Shown here piece after piece: positions 1 through 8,839 of a DNA stretch of 18,176 bases; within the stretch, counting starts at the first letter, position 1, and each line of letters begins with the position of its first letter. The position numbers and the translations under genes were made by a program. Location of the stretch: assembly GCA_031283505.1 (NCBI GenBank), contig JAITBO010000062.1:1-18176 (forward strand), read 5' to 3'. The DNA comes from Treponema sp. GTDB taxonomy: Bacteria > Spirochaetota > Spirochaetia > Treponematales > Breznakiellaceae. The notes beneath the pieces were generated by a model. The model searched no databases and was not told the DNA's origin. It saw nothing but the letters and a program-made list of their open reading frames with translations.

Positions 1-27
1 ATTAATAATAATTATTATTATTATAAT
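1..27. repeat. ATT/AAT trinucleotide microsatellite
   Basis: A nearly pure run of ATT/AAT units with small phase changes covers about 27 bases at the left edge. It may continue outside the window. Runs like this vary in length by slippage and can tune transcription or, if translated, lengthen an Asn/Tyr tract. Confidence 0.6.
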
Positions 28-147
28 ATAACAAGGACTAAAAAAATTCAAGAGGGATTTTACGAAAATATGATGAAAATCTGCCGTATTGAAACATCAA
101 CAGGGTCCTGGTATTATTGTGTCAATTATTCAGGTAAGGCTATTTAA
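1..147 (+). CDS. possible 3' end of an upstream gene (partial, uncertain)
   Basis: One frame stays open from the left edge of the window to a TAA at 145-147, about 48 codons, although the DNA is AT-rich and stops would be expected often. The first 27 bases are an ATT/AAT trinucleotide run coding Asn and Tyr. After it comes protein-like sequence ending in WYYCVNYSGKAI. Two adjacent ATG codons at 70 and 73 could instead start a peptide of about 25 residues, but no Shine-Dalgarno sits at a usable distance; the purine run at 51-57 is about 12 bases away. I recognise no family. It may be a gene tail, a tiny ORF or chance. Confidence 0.2.
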   Translation: MNNNYYYYNITRTKKIQEGFYENMMKICRIETSTGSWYYCVNYSGKAI

Positions 148-194
148 AATAGAGGTTTTGAAATAGCTTAGGTTATTTTCAGTTGGGGAATTTT

Positions 195-3100
195 ATGCAG
201 TCATTAGGTATCAACATCGGTTCTACAAGTCTAAAAATGGTTTTAGCAGACAATGAGCGTCCCGCCGGGATTTCCCCGGTTGTTTGGAGTGCGGCGATCC
301 CTCACGAGGGGGATTTCGCCCAGGCGGTGCGGAAACTCCTGGCGGAGGGGCGGATTCCTTCGGGGATTCCCGCCCTGGTAACCGGCAACGAAGGCCGGTT
401 TATGTTCGAGACCGCAGGTACTTTGGAGCCTCTTTGCGTAGAGGCCGCCCTGAGAGCCCTGAATCTTAGGGCCGATGCAGTGGTAAGTATGGGCGGGGAG
501 GACCTGGTGGTCTATTCCCTGGACGCCCAGGGCAAGATAGTTAATAATTTTTCCGGGAATAAGTGCGCTTCCGGGACCGGGGAGTTTCTGAAACAGCAGC
601 TTGCCCGCATGGACATGACCGTGGACGACATCGACAGGGTGCCTGACACCGCCACGGTGTACTCCTTGTCTACCCGTTGTTCGGTGTTCATGAAAAGCGA
701 CTGCACCCACAGACTGAACAAACGGGAAGCCACCAAGGATGACATCGTTCTTTCCCTTTCGGACGTGATGGCCGTCAAGGTCATCGACTTTCTCAAGCGG
801 GCCAGGATTTCGAGTGGCCGGGTAGTCCTGACCGGGGGTATAACCCTGAACCGGCATATCGTCCGGTTTATCCGGGAAAAGGCCCCGGATATCGAATTTA
901 TCATTCCGGAAACCGCGCCGGTCTTTGAGGCTCTGGGAGCGGCGGTCATAGCCCCCAAATCCGGGAGTCCCCTTCCCCGGGCGGATAAGCTTTTGAGGTC
1001 CAACGCCGTCCGGTTCGGGACCATGGAGGCTTTGCGGGACTGGCAGGATAAGGTGCGGTTCTTCGAGGCAAAGGAAGGGGCGGTCAAAGCCGGCCGGAAG
1101 TACATCCTGGGGGTGGACGGTGGGTCTACCACTACCAAAGCCTGCCTGGTGGACACCGAAACCGATGAGATTGTGGCAAGTCATTACGGCAGGACCCATG
1201 GGGACCCGGTCAAGGCCCTCAGGGAATGTCTCAGGATCATCCAGGACAAAGTGATTGCCGATACGGGGGACAAGAAGGTGAACATCGTCCTGGTGTCCAC
1301 TACCGGGTCTTCCCGTGAGATTCTCGGGGTGTTCCTGGAAACTCCCGGAGTTTACAACGAGATCATCGCCCACTCGGTGGGAACCACCTATTTTGACCCG
1401 GAGGTGGAAACCATCTTCGAGATAGGGGGGCAGGATGCCAAGTATGTGCTTCTTAAAAACGGGGTCCCCATAGACTACGCCATGAATGAGGCCTGTTCCG
1501 CCGGGACCGGTTCTTTTCTGGAAGAATCCGCCGCCGGAGACCTGTCGATTCACAGCGCCAAGGACATAGGGCCCATCGCCCTTCACGCCGACGCCCCCCT
1601 CAAATTCGGGGAACACTGTTCGGCTTTCATCAATTCGGACATACGCAAGGCGGTCCAGCAGGGGGCCACCAGGGAGAACATTACCGCAGGGATCGTCTGT
1701 TCCATTGTGGCCAACTACCTCAACCGGGTAGTGGGGAACCGTACTATAGAGGGGAAGATCTTCCTCCAGGGCGGGGTAGCCAAGAACCCGGCGGTGCCCC
1801 TGGCCTTCGCCATGATGCTGAACAAGGAAATCCTCGTGCCTCCTGCGTCGGAACTCATGGGCTGCTTCGGGGTAGCCCTCCTGGCCAAGCGCAAACAGGC
1901 CGACGGGCTCTTGAACGAAAAGACCGTGGACATAGATGATCTCCTGTCCAGGGAAATAGGGTACGAGCGGGTTTTTAAGTGCCAGTCCTGTAACAACTAC
2001 TGTCCCATCCAGGTCCTCAACGTGAACGGCCACAAGTATATGTTCGGGGGCCGTTGCAATAAGTACACCAATATGCGCAAGCAGGCGGCGGTTCCGGGGA
2101 CTGGGGGCGCACCGGTTCCCGATTATGTGGAGAGGCGGCAGAAATTACTCTTTGAAGACTTCGTACCCCCGGCGGACCAGTTCGTTCCCCGGCGGCAGTA
2201 CACCGTGGGGATACCCCGGGCTTTTTCCGTCCATACCCTGTACCCCCTCTACGTTTGGTTTTTCCACGAGCTGGGGATAAAAACCTTCCTTTCTACCGAA
2301 GTGGTTCACGCCGGGGTGGCACGGGCGGAATCGACCTACTGCTTTCCTGCGGAGATCGCCCACGGGGCGGTGCAGGACTGTCTGGACAAAGGCGCGGACT
2401 ACGTGCTTCTGCCCCATTTTCGGGATATGCCGAGCTACGAAAACGAGGTACACGCCAACTTCTGCCCCATTACCCAGAGCCTGCCCTATTATATCGAGAA
2501 GGCTTTTCCGGATGTTGATAAAAAGCGCTTCCTCCCCCTGGTGGTAAGCTTCAAATTTGGGGAGGGAAAGGCCCTGGAGCTTTTCACGGGGATGACCGAA
2601 AGGCTCGGCATAAGCGCTACGGAGACCAGGGACGCTTTTGGGAAAGCCCTGAATATGCAGATGGCTTATTTCAGCGCTGTCAAAAAGCTGGGGGAAGAAG
2701 CCTTGGCGGAGGCCCGGAAATCTGACCGGCCGGTGATAGCCCTCCTGGGCCGGCCCTATAACGCCTTCACCGCCGAAGCCAACATGGGGATACCTCGGAA
2801 ATTCACCACCAGAGGGTATACGATTATTCCTTTTGACATCCTTCCCTTCGCGGAAGAAGAGATATTCCCCAATATGTACTGGTACTACGGCCAGCAGGAT
2901 GTAAAGTCCGCAGCCCTCTTTAAAAAAGAAGACAATATCTATGTCACCTATATAACGAATTTTTCCTGTGCGCCGGATTCGTTCATCCTTCATTATATCA
3001 AGTGGATCATGGGCCAGAAGCCCTTCCTGGTCCTGGAACTGGATTCCCATTCCGCAGATGCCGGGGTGGATACCCGTGTGGAAGCCTTTCTGGACATCAT

Positions 3101-4619
3101 AGACGGCTACCGGGCCAAAAAGACGGAGATTGAAAACGAGCGGTATAACAACGGCTGGCGTTTTGTGGCGGAAAGGGCGCCCGGTTCTTCCTCCTTTAAC
3201 CTCAGGGTGGACAACGACAAGACCGGCGAGAAGGTTCCCATTATAGGGAACAAACGGGTAAAGGTGCTTCTGTCCAATATGGGGGCTATTTCTACCGAGT
3301 ACATGGGCGCCGCGGTCAGGCGGTTGGGCATCAACGCCGAAGCCCTGCCGGTAGCCACGCCCAAGACCATACAGGTAGCCCGCGCCCACGCTTCCGGGAA
3401 AGAGTGTGTCCCAAGCCACCTGGTCTTGGGAAGCGCCCTTCAGTTCTTCTTCAGCAAGAAGTACCGCAAGGACGAACTTTACCTCCTCTTTGTGCCCATC
3501 ACCACCGGCCCCTGCCGGACCGGTCAGTACTACGTCTTCTACGAGAACCTTTTCCGGGACCTGCGTTTGGAAAATGTGGCGATCCTGATCCTTTCTGCGG
3601 ACAACTCCTACGGGGAGCTGGGCCCCGGCTTTTCCCAGGCCATGTGGAAGGGCCTGGTGCTGTCCGACTATCTCAAGGACATTCAGACCTCCATCAAAGC
3701 TCTGGCTGCCGATCCGGTTAAAGCCCAGGCGGATTTTGAAACATCCTGGCGCCGGGTCATGTCCGCAGTGGAACACAATCCCGGACATATCTGGAAGGAA
3801 TTGAAGCGGGTCGCTCAAGATGTGAAAAAAATCCCCTTCAAACGCCGTCTGGTGGATTGCCCCAAGGTACTCATCGTGGGGGAAATCTACGTGCGCCGGG
3901 ACGACTTTGCCGTAGGGGAACTTACGGATCTGATGAGTGAGCGAGGCATCGTGGTGAAGGTGGCGGGCATCTCGGAATGGATACATTATCTGGATTTTGT
4001 CCGCGAGTATTCCTACAAAAAACTCCTTAATCTAAGGAAGAAGGGAACGCGCCTTTTCTCCAAGCCCTGGAGGGATCTCCGCAAGCTGGAAATCGAGGAA
4101 TGGTGGAAGCATTCCGTAGAAAAGAAGGTCCTTAGGATTTTGGAACCCACGGGCCTCATCCCCAGGACCCCCCACAATATGTACGAAATCATGGAGAATG
4201 CCCAGAAGTATTTCGTGAACCTGGAGCTTAATTCGGAAATCGCGGTCTCAAGCGGCGCCGCCGCCACGGCCATGGAACAGGGCTACTCAGGTATCGTGAA
4301 CATCAGCCCCTTTGCCTGTCTTATAGGCCGGGTCATCGAGGGCCTTTTTACTCCCTGGGCCCGGGAGCGGAACTACCCCATCCTGTCGGTGGAGGTGGAC
4401 GGCAATTTGCTCCCGCCGAATATCGTGAACAAGCTCAACATCTTCATGGTCAACGTCCTGCGCTTTAAGGGGGGCGGCGATCTTTCCAGCCTGGTGGACG
4501 AGGCGGGGAGTCATCACTCGGAAGGCGCTCCCGGCGACTTAATCGAGGCGGAGCGGAAGATCACGGGAGAGGCCGATCGGGAGTTGGTGGGCGCCGGTTC
4601 CACCGGGGCAGGAGTATAA
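195..4619 (+). CDS. 2-hydroxyacyl-CoA dehydratase activase / HgdB-like fusion iron-sulfur protein
   Basis: Large cytoplasmic ATP-dependent iron-sulfur protein, 1474 residues, the usual size of the long activase fusions. In this family an ASKHA ATPase carrying a 4Fe-4S cluster fires electrons at low potential into a dehydratase or double-cubane partner. Residues about 5-255 and 303-570 are two BadF/BadG/HgdC modules. Phosphate loops are INIGSTS and VDGGSTTTK, and GGQDAK lies in the second copy. Each copy keeps both cluster cysteines (C124, C162; C434, C475). A four-cysteine motif follows (C596, C599, C603, C621), then a DUF2229-type start (VGIPRAFSVHTLYPLY), and two HgdB-like modules with three conserved-looking cysteines each (C716, C757, C925; C1071, C1107, C1375). 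I chose ATG 195 over TTG 183 because GGGGA lies 5 bases before it. The true substrate is unknown; family confidence is high, function low. Confidence 0.9.
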   Translation: MQSLGINIGSTSLKMVLADNERPAGISPVVWSAAIPHEGDFAQAVRKLLAEGRIPSGIPALVTGNEGRFMFETAGTLEPLCVEAALRALNLRADAVVSMGGEDLVVYSLDAQGKIVNNFSGNKCASGTGEFLKQQLARMDMTVDDIDRVPDTATVYSLSTRCSVFMKSDCTHRLNKREATKDDIVLSLSDVMAVKVIDFLKRARISSGRVVLTGGITLNRHIVRFIREKAPDIEFIIPETAPVFEALGAAVIAPKSGSPLPRADKLLRSNAVRFGTMEALRDWQDKVRFFEAKEGAVKAGRKYILGVDGGSTTTKACLVDTETDEIVASHYGRTHGDPVKALRECLRIIQDKVIADTGDKKVNIVLVSTTGSSREILGVFLETPGVYNEIIAHSVGTTYFDPEVETIFEIGGQDAKYVLLKNGVPIDYAMNEACSAGTGSFLEESAAGDLSIHSAKDIGPIALHADAPLKFGEHCSAFINSDIRKAVQQGATRENITAGIVCSIVANYLNRVVGNRTIEGKIFLQGGVAKNPAVPLAFAMMLNKEILVPPASELMGCFGVALLAKRKQADGLLNEKTVDIDDLLSREIGYERVFKCQSCNNYCPIQVLNVNGHKYMFGGRCNKYTNMRKQAAVPGTGGAPVPDYVERRQKLLFEDFVPPADQFVPRRQYTVGIPRAFSVHTLYPLYVWFFHELGIKTFLSTEVVHAGVARAESTYCFPAEIAHGAVQDCLDKGADYVLLPHFRDMPSYENEVHANFCPITQSLPYYIEKAFPDVDKKRFLPLVVSFKFGEGKALELFTGMTERLGISATETRDAFGKALNMQMAYFSAVKKLGEEALAEARKSDRPVIALLGRPYNAFTAEANMGIPRKFTTRGYTIIPFDILPFAEEEIFPNMYWYYGQQDVKSAALFKKEDNIYVTYITNFSCAPDSFILHYIKWIMGQKPFLVLELDSHSADAGVDTRVEAFLDIIDGYRAKKTEIENERYNNGWRFVAERAPGSSSFNLRVDNDKTGEKVPIIGNKRVKVLLSNMGAISTEYMGAAVRRLGINAEALPVATPKTIQVARAHASGKECVPSHLVLGSALQFFFSKKYRKDELYLLFVPITTGPCRTGQYYVFYENLFRDLRLENVAILILSADNSYGELGPGFSQAMWKGLVLSDYLKDIQTSIKALAADPVKAQADFETSWRRVMSAVEHNPGHIWKELKRVAQDVKKIPFKRRLVDCPKVLIVGEIYVRRDDFAVGELTDLMSERGIVVKVAGISEWIHYLDFVREYSYKKLLNLRKKGTRLFSKPWRDLRKLEIEEWWKHSVEKKVLRILEPTGLIPRTPHNMYEIMENAQKYFVNLELNSEIAVSSGAAATAMEQGYSGIVNISPFACLIGRVIEGLFTPWARERNYPILSVEVDGNLLPPNIVNKLNIFMVNVLRFKGGGDLSSLVDEAGSHHSEGAPGDLIEAERKITGEADRELVGAGSTGAGV

Positions 4620-4629
4620 GGAATATGCG

Positions 4630-4659
4630 TTGGATACCGGCGTCTATGTACGGTATAAT
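4630..4659 (+). promoter_or_regulatory. probable promoter of the patatin / serine acetyltransferase / era run
   Basis: A perfect TATAAT at 4654-4659 lies 18 bases after TTGGAT (4630-4635), a poor match to TTGACA. Transcription would begin near 4666, 10 bases after the upstream stop codon would allow, and leave a leader of about 24 bases to ATG 4690. This position argues against translation starting at TTG 4630. The call is by eye. Confidence 0.45.
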
Positions 4660-4689
4660 TTGAAACGGAACGGTATTTACCGTAAAAAT

Positions 4690-5616
4690 ATGCGTATAAA
4701 TCAAAAACTGCGATGGGCTCTGGTCCTCTCCGGGGGAGGGGCCAAAGGGTTGGCCCATATAGGGATCATCAAAGCCCTGATGGAAAAAGGTTATCCTGAG
4801 CCTTCCCTGATAGTGGGAACGTCCATGGGGGCCATAGTAGGCGGACTTTACGCTTCGGGAATGGGGATTCAGGAGATGGCCCGGTTTGTGCTTGAGGAAT
4901 TCGACATAACCCAATACCTGGACAGCTTTGTATTCAAGCTGAACGGGCCGGTGGGGAAGATCCTTCAGGCGGGGCAGATTGTCGGGACGCTGACAGGCAA
5001 GCCGGGGATGGATTCGGGGAATCATGCGCTTGCGTTGATTGAAAGGCTTGCGGGGTGTAAGAATTTTGAGGAGACCCGCATCCCCTTCCGGTGCAACGCG
5101 GTGGACATTGTTTCCGGGGAAGAAGTGGTGTTCCGGTCCGGCAATCTTGCCCGGGCCATACGGGCGTCCATGTCTTTTCCCCTTTTTTTTGAGCCTTTGA
5201 CGGAGGGAGAAATGTCCCTTGTTGACGGCGGGCTTGCGGACAATATGCCTGTCCGCATTGCCGGTGAGGAGGGTTTCAGGCATATTTTGGCCGTTGAAGT
5301 CGGCGCTTTCAAAACCAGGCCCATACGTGATTTTGATACGGCCCCCAAAGTTGTTTACCGCTCCCTGGAAGTAGTCCTTAATCTGATACGTAGTCAGGCC
5401 GGCAAGGATCATCCGGCCTTGGTTATTAAAGCCGCGCATGACAACGCCACGCCTCTTTCCTTTGAGAAGAAATGGGAACTGGTGGCTTTGGGCGAGCAGG
5501 CGGTCCGGGAGAACGAAAAGGCCTTGGCGGTTTTCTTCGGTTCCGGTCTGCGGGCGTCTATGGCAAGGCGGTTTTACCGGAAATCCCGAGGAGGTTGGTA
5601 TGCAAAGACTGAATAA
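4690..5616 (+). CDS. patatin-like phospholipase (RssA type)
   Basis: Predicted serine acyl-hydrolase of 308 residues acting on lipid esters through a Ser-Asp dyad. The oxyanion loop GGGAKG is at residues 15-20, the nucleophile elbow GTSMG at 43-47 (Ser45), and the catalytic Asp in DGG at 179-181 (Asp179). All three are intact. No signal peptide or membrane segment is seen, so a cytoplasmic enzyme like bacterial RssA/YchK is likely. ATG 4690 is chosen because the core fold starts at residue 8 and a TATAAT precedes it; an in-frame TTG at 4630 would add 20 unconserved residues. The 3' end overlaps the serine acetyltransferase start by 17 bases, so the two are probably translationally coupled. 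The substrate cannot be told from sequence. Confidence 0.9.
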   Translation: MRINQKLRWALVLSGGGAKGLAHIGIIKALMEKGYPEPSLIVGTSMGAIVGGLYASGMGIQEMARFVLEEFDITQYLDSFVFKLNGPVGKILQAGQIVGTLTGKPGMDSGNHALALIERLAGCKNFEETRIPFRCNAVDIVSGEEVVFRSGNLARAIRASMSFPLFFEPLTEGEMSLVDGGLADNMPVRIAGEEGFRHILAVEVGAFKTRPIRDFDTAPKVVYRSLEVVLNLIRSQAGKDHPALVIKAAHDNATPLSFEKKWELVALGEQAVRENEKALAVFFGSGLRASMARRFYRKSRGGWYAKTE

Positions 5617-6487
5617 AAGCATTGAGGCTTTAGTCGCCGCCTATGGTTCCCAGGGGCTGGTGAATTCTTCCCGGGGCGATAATCTGCCCAGTCAGGAGAG
5701 CATCGAGGACATCCTGCGGGGCCTGAGTGAACTCATGTTCCCCGGATTCCGGGAAAACGCGGGGCTGGACCGTGACAACCTCATGCTTATTACCGGCGAA
5801 AGGGTCCACCACATAGCGCGGGAACTCATACGGGAAGTGGAAAAGAGTATCGTCTTTTCCGTCCGGCAGGGGGTTTTTTCCTGCGGAAAAGACGGCTGCC
5901 ATGCGGCGGCGGAACTCATTGTGGACGGTTTCTTCGACGAACTCCCCAAGATACGCCACGCCCTGATTCTGGATATGAAGGCCGCTTTCAGAGGCGATCC
6001 GGCTGCCAGAAGCGAGGAGGAGGTGATCCTCTCCTATCCCGGCTTTGAGGCTATCACGGTCCACCGGCTGGCTCATTTCTTCTGGAAATACCAGGTCCCC
6101 CTGATCCCCCGCATGATGAGCGAGCTGGTTCACAGCCGCACGGGTATAGACATACATCCGGGCGCGGAAATAGGGGAGTCCTTCTTCATAGATCACGGGA
6201 CCGGAGTGGTCATAGGGGAAACCACGGTTATAGGCAGGGATGTCAAACTTTATCAGGGAGTGACTCTGGGGGCCCTCTCGGTCAAGAAGGAACTTGCCGA
6301 CAAGAAGCGCCACCCCACCATAGAGGACAACGTTACGATCTATTCGGGAGCCACTATCTTGGGGGGCGAGACGGTTATAGGGCGGAATTCCGTTATCGGG
6401 GGCAACGTGTGGATCACCCATCCGGTCCCACCCGACTCTACGGTATATATTCGCGTCGGAGATCAGGTGATGGAGCCCATGCATTAA
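5600..6487 (+). CDS. cysE: serine O-acetyltransferase
   Basis: Transfers acetyl from acetyl-CoA to L-serine, giving O-acetylserine, the first step of cysteine synthesis. The protein has 295 residues. An alpha-helical N-terminal part leads into a left-handed beta helix of hexapeptide repeats (about 183-275). Family motifs are DIHPGAEIG, then the catalytic pair D198-H199 in IDHGTGVVIGET, YQGVTLG, and RHPTI with the second conserved His (H238). Start at ATG 5600 is set by a strong purine-rich site (GAGGAGG) just upstream, inside the end of the patatin gene. The chain ends soon after the helix with VMEPMH. It lacks the terminal isoleucine that E. coli CysE inserts into CysK, so that complex may not form. 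No O-acetylserine sulfhydrylase gene lies in the window. The long N-terminus resembles the EpsC-like subgroup. Confidence 0.92.
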   Translation: MQRLNKSIEALVAAYGSQGLVNSSRGDNLPSQESIEDILRGLSELMFPGFRENAGLDRDNLMLITGERVHHIARELIREVEKSIVFSVRQGVFSCGKDGCHAAAELIVDGFFDELPKIRHALILDMKAAFRGDPAARSEEEVILSYPGFEAITVHRLAHFFWKYQVPLIPRMMSELVHSRTGIDIHPGAEIGESFFIDHGTGVVIGETTVIGRDVKLYQGVTLGALSVKKELADKKRHPTIEDNVTIYSGATILGGETVIGRNSVIGGNVWITHPVPPDSTVYIRVGDQVMEPMH

Positions 6488-7458
6488 TGGATATGGAGAA
6501 AGATTCCGCAGAATACGGCGTTTGCGAGGACGCCGGGCATTCTATGGAAGCCAGGCTTCCGGGTGAAGAAAAAAAATCCGCTTTTGTGGCAGTTGTAGGC
6601 CGGCCTTCGGTGGGAAAATCCACTCTGGTCAACACCCTCTGCGGTGCCAAGGTCGCCATTGTGAGCCCGGTCCCTCAGACTACGCGGAACGCCATCAGGG
6701 GCATTGTCAACCGGCCGGAAGGGCAGCTTATCTTCGTGGATACTCCGGGCCAGCATATTTCGGAGCGGAAACTGAACAAGCGGCTCATGGAGGTAGCTGG
6801 CCGGGCCGTAGGGGAGGCGGAACTCATTCTTTATGTGCTGGACGTTTCCCGGAAACCCGGCCCTGAGGAAGAGGCGGTGGCGGAACGTCTGGCAGGTTAT
6901 ACGGAGCGCATGGCGGTGGCCATCAACAAAATGGACGCCCCTGGTGTAAAGATTGAGCCTGTCCGTGAATTTTTGGAAGCCCGTTTTCCCGGCCTGGATA
7001 AATCCCGGTATTTTCCCGTTTCCGCCCTGAAAAACGAGGGATCAGGTGCGCTTTTGTCCTGCCTTTTCACCATGGCTTCCTGCGGCCCGCTCTTTTATCC
7101 CGGCGATTACTACACCGATCAGGACCTGAATTTCCGTATCGCCGAAATCATCAGGGAGAAAGCCATCAACCGCCTGCGCCAGGAACTGCCCCATTCTCTC
7201 TACGTAAGTGTGGCGGATGCGGAGCTGAAGGACGGGAATACCCGGCTTTGGGTCCGGGCCTTTATTATCACCGAGAGGGAATCCCAGAAAGGCATGGTGG
7301 TGGGCAAGGATGGCGCCATGATCAAGGCCATACGCCAGGCCGCGCAGAAAGATCTGAACCGCATCTTTGACTGGAAGGTGGAACTGGACCTGCGGGTCAA
7401 AACCTCCCATGACTGGCGCCACAACGATGCCATTCTCAGGCGCATTATCGGACGGTAA
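6487..7458 (+). CDS. era: GTPase Era, ribosome assembly factor
   Basis: Essential GTPase that binds the 3' end of 16S rRNA and checks 30S maturation. The protein has 323 residues; E. coli Era has 301, and the extra length is a 30-residue N-terminal stretch. G1 is GRPSVGKST (38-46), G2 is around TTRN (65-68), G3 DTPG (85-88), G4 NKMD (147-150) and G5 SAL (179-181). The C-terminal KH domain shows GKDG (273-276), which is its GxxG RNA-binding loop. All motifs are intact. ATG 6487 shares its A with the stop codon of the preceding gene (TAATG), so the two are coupled. Later in-frame ATGs at 6493 and 6544 are possible starts. It closes the patatin-cysE-era run and faces the truncated glycerol kinase tail to tail. 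Confidence 0.97.
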   Translation: MDMEKDSAEYGVCEDAGHSMEARLPGEEKKSAFVAVVGRPSVGKSTLVNTLCGAKVAIVSPVPQTTRNAIRGIVNRPEGQLIFVDTPGQHISERKLNKRLMEVAGRAVGEAELILYVLDVSRKPGPEEEAVAERLAGYTERMAVAINKMDAPGVKIEPVREFLEARFPGLDKSRYFPVSALKNEGSGALLSCLFTMASCGPLFYPGDYYTDQDLNFRIAEIIREKAINRLRQELPHSLYVSVADAELKDGNTRLWVRAFIITERESQKGMVVGKDGAMIKAIRQAAQKDLNRIFDWKVELDLRVKTSHDWRHNDAILRRIIGR

Positions 7459-7511
7459 TCTTAGGAACTATACATAAAAAAATGCGTGGAGGATCGTTTG
7501 TCCCCCATTTT

Positions 7512-8756
7512 CTACACCGCCCAATCCCGGCTGGCGCCGCCGTCCACCCGGAGTTCCGGGATTTTGGCCCCCGTGTCCTTTTCCATGGCCCGGATCAGGT
7601 CCAGACTCTGATAGGCGATGGACTCCTCCGCAGCCCGGATGATGTGATACCTCTTGGTGCCCCTGGTGATCCCCACAATGCAGCCCCGGGCGTACATATC
7701 CCAATAAGGAGCGCCCAGACCCGTAAAGGCGGGAACCATGTAGACCCCGCCGGTATCGGCAACCTTACCGGCGTAATACTCGGAATCGGCGCTTTCGGTG
7801 ATGAACCGCAACTCGTCCCGCAGCCACTGAATCACCGCGCCGCCCACAAAGACGCTACCCTCCAGGGCGTACTGGATCGTTCCGGGAAGGCTCGCGGCAA
7901 TAGTGGTAAGAAGACCGTTGCGGCTTTCGCAGGGTTCATTCCCGGTGTTCATCAGCAGGAAACAACCTGTGCCGTAAGTGTTCTTCGCCTCCCCTTTCCT
8001 AAAGCAGCACTGACCGAAAAGGGCGGCCTGCTGGTCCCCGGCAGCGGCGGCAATGGGAATCTCCGCCCCCTGGATGTTGGCCGTGCCGTACACCGAGCTT
8101 GAGGGCCGCACCTGAGGCAGCATGGCCCTGGGGATGTCCAGGGTTTTAAGCAAAGTATCGTCCCAGTCCAGGCTGCGAATATCAAAGAGCATGGTCCTGC
8201 TGGCATTAGTATAATCCGTCACATGGACCGTCCCGTTGGTCAGCTTCCAGATAAGCCAGGTGTCCACAGTCCCAAAAAGCACCTCACCCCGGGCCGCCTT
8301 TTCCCGCGCGCCCTCAACATGATCCAGAATCCACTTGACCTTGGTCCCCGAAAAATAGGCATCCGGAACCAGACCCGTGGTTTTCCTGATGTAATCCGAA
8401 AGCCCCTGTTTCACAAGACCGTCCACAATCTCCGCAGTACGCCGGCACTGCCATACAATGGCGTTGTAAACAGGCCGTCCCGTGGCCTTGTCCCACAGAA
8501 CGGTGGTTTCCCGCTGATTCGTGATCCCTATGGCGGCAATATCCCCCGGCGCAACTCCCTGCTGGGTGATAAGCTCCATCATCACCGCGTACTGGGAGGA
8601 GTAGATCTCCATGGGATCGTGTTCAACCCATCCCGCACGGGGATAAATCTGGGCGAATTCCTTCTGAGCGGTCCCAACTATCTTCTGATCCTGGTCAAAA
8701 AGAATAGCCCGGGAACTGGTTGTCCCCTGATCCAACGCGAGAATATACCTGGCCAT
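7512..8756 (-). pseudogene. glpK: glycerol kinase, C-terminally truncated
   Basis: FGGY-family kinase that would phosphorylate glycerol to glycerol 3-phosphate. The N-terminal domain and glycerol site are intact: [11 protein letters not shown] (phosphate loop), NQRE (R82, E83), W102, DAYFSGTK (Y134) and AGDQQ (D241). The FGGY signature region [10 protein letters not shown] is present. The protein stops at 414 residues, about 80-90 short of the family's usual 495-505. The break falls right after RVDGGAS, exactly where family members continue with the adenine-binding helix and the end of the FGGY C-terminal domain. Only 53 bases separate the stop from era, and none of them encode the missing part. 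AAGGAG lies 7 bases before ATG. I infer a deletion and likely loss of activity; a short but active form cannot be excluded. Confidence 0.8.
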
Positions 8757-8789
8757 ACCTGCACTCCTTACATATAATCTTTACAAACC

Positions 8790-8826
8790 GAGGCTGTTCC
8801 AAAACTTCAGTTTTTGGAACAGCCTC
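8790..8826. repeat. dispersed intergenic palindrome, copy 1
   Basis: Perfect 15-bp arms GAGGCTGTTCCAAAA (8790-8804) and its complement (8812-8826) flank a 7-base loop. It starts 34 bases upstream of the glycerol kinase ATG. The TGTTyCAAAA core recurs in palindromes at 10719 and 13184. No T-run follows, so this is a mobile or structural repeat rather than a clear terminator. Confidence 0.85.
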
Positions 8827-8839
8827 AACCATCAACAAG

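Noticed and set aside
183..194. TTG start for the activase fusion
   Set aside because: The GGGGA just before ATG 195 fits a ribosome site; the four added residues would cover that site.
243..2033. Long open frame on the minus strand (596 codons) inside the activase gene
   Set aside because: It is the mirror of a strongly coding GC-rich plus-strand gene; its translation has no recognisable motif and unusual Gly/His/Pro-rich composition.
2145..3986. Long open frame on the minus strand (613 codons) inside the same gene
   Set aside because: Antisense shadow; the plus strand carries conserved HgdB-like motifs across the whole stretch.
4630..4689. TTG start extending the patatin protein by 20 residues
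   Set aside because: It overlaps the probable -35 box and lies upstream of the TATAAT, so it would precede the transcript; the added residues are not part of the fold.
7482..8102. Plus-strand open frame opposite the glycerol kinase
   Set aside because: Glycerol kinase motifs on the minus strand account for the region; no ribosome site precedes the plus-strand ATG.
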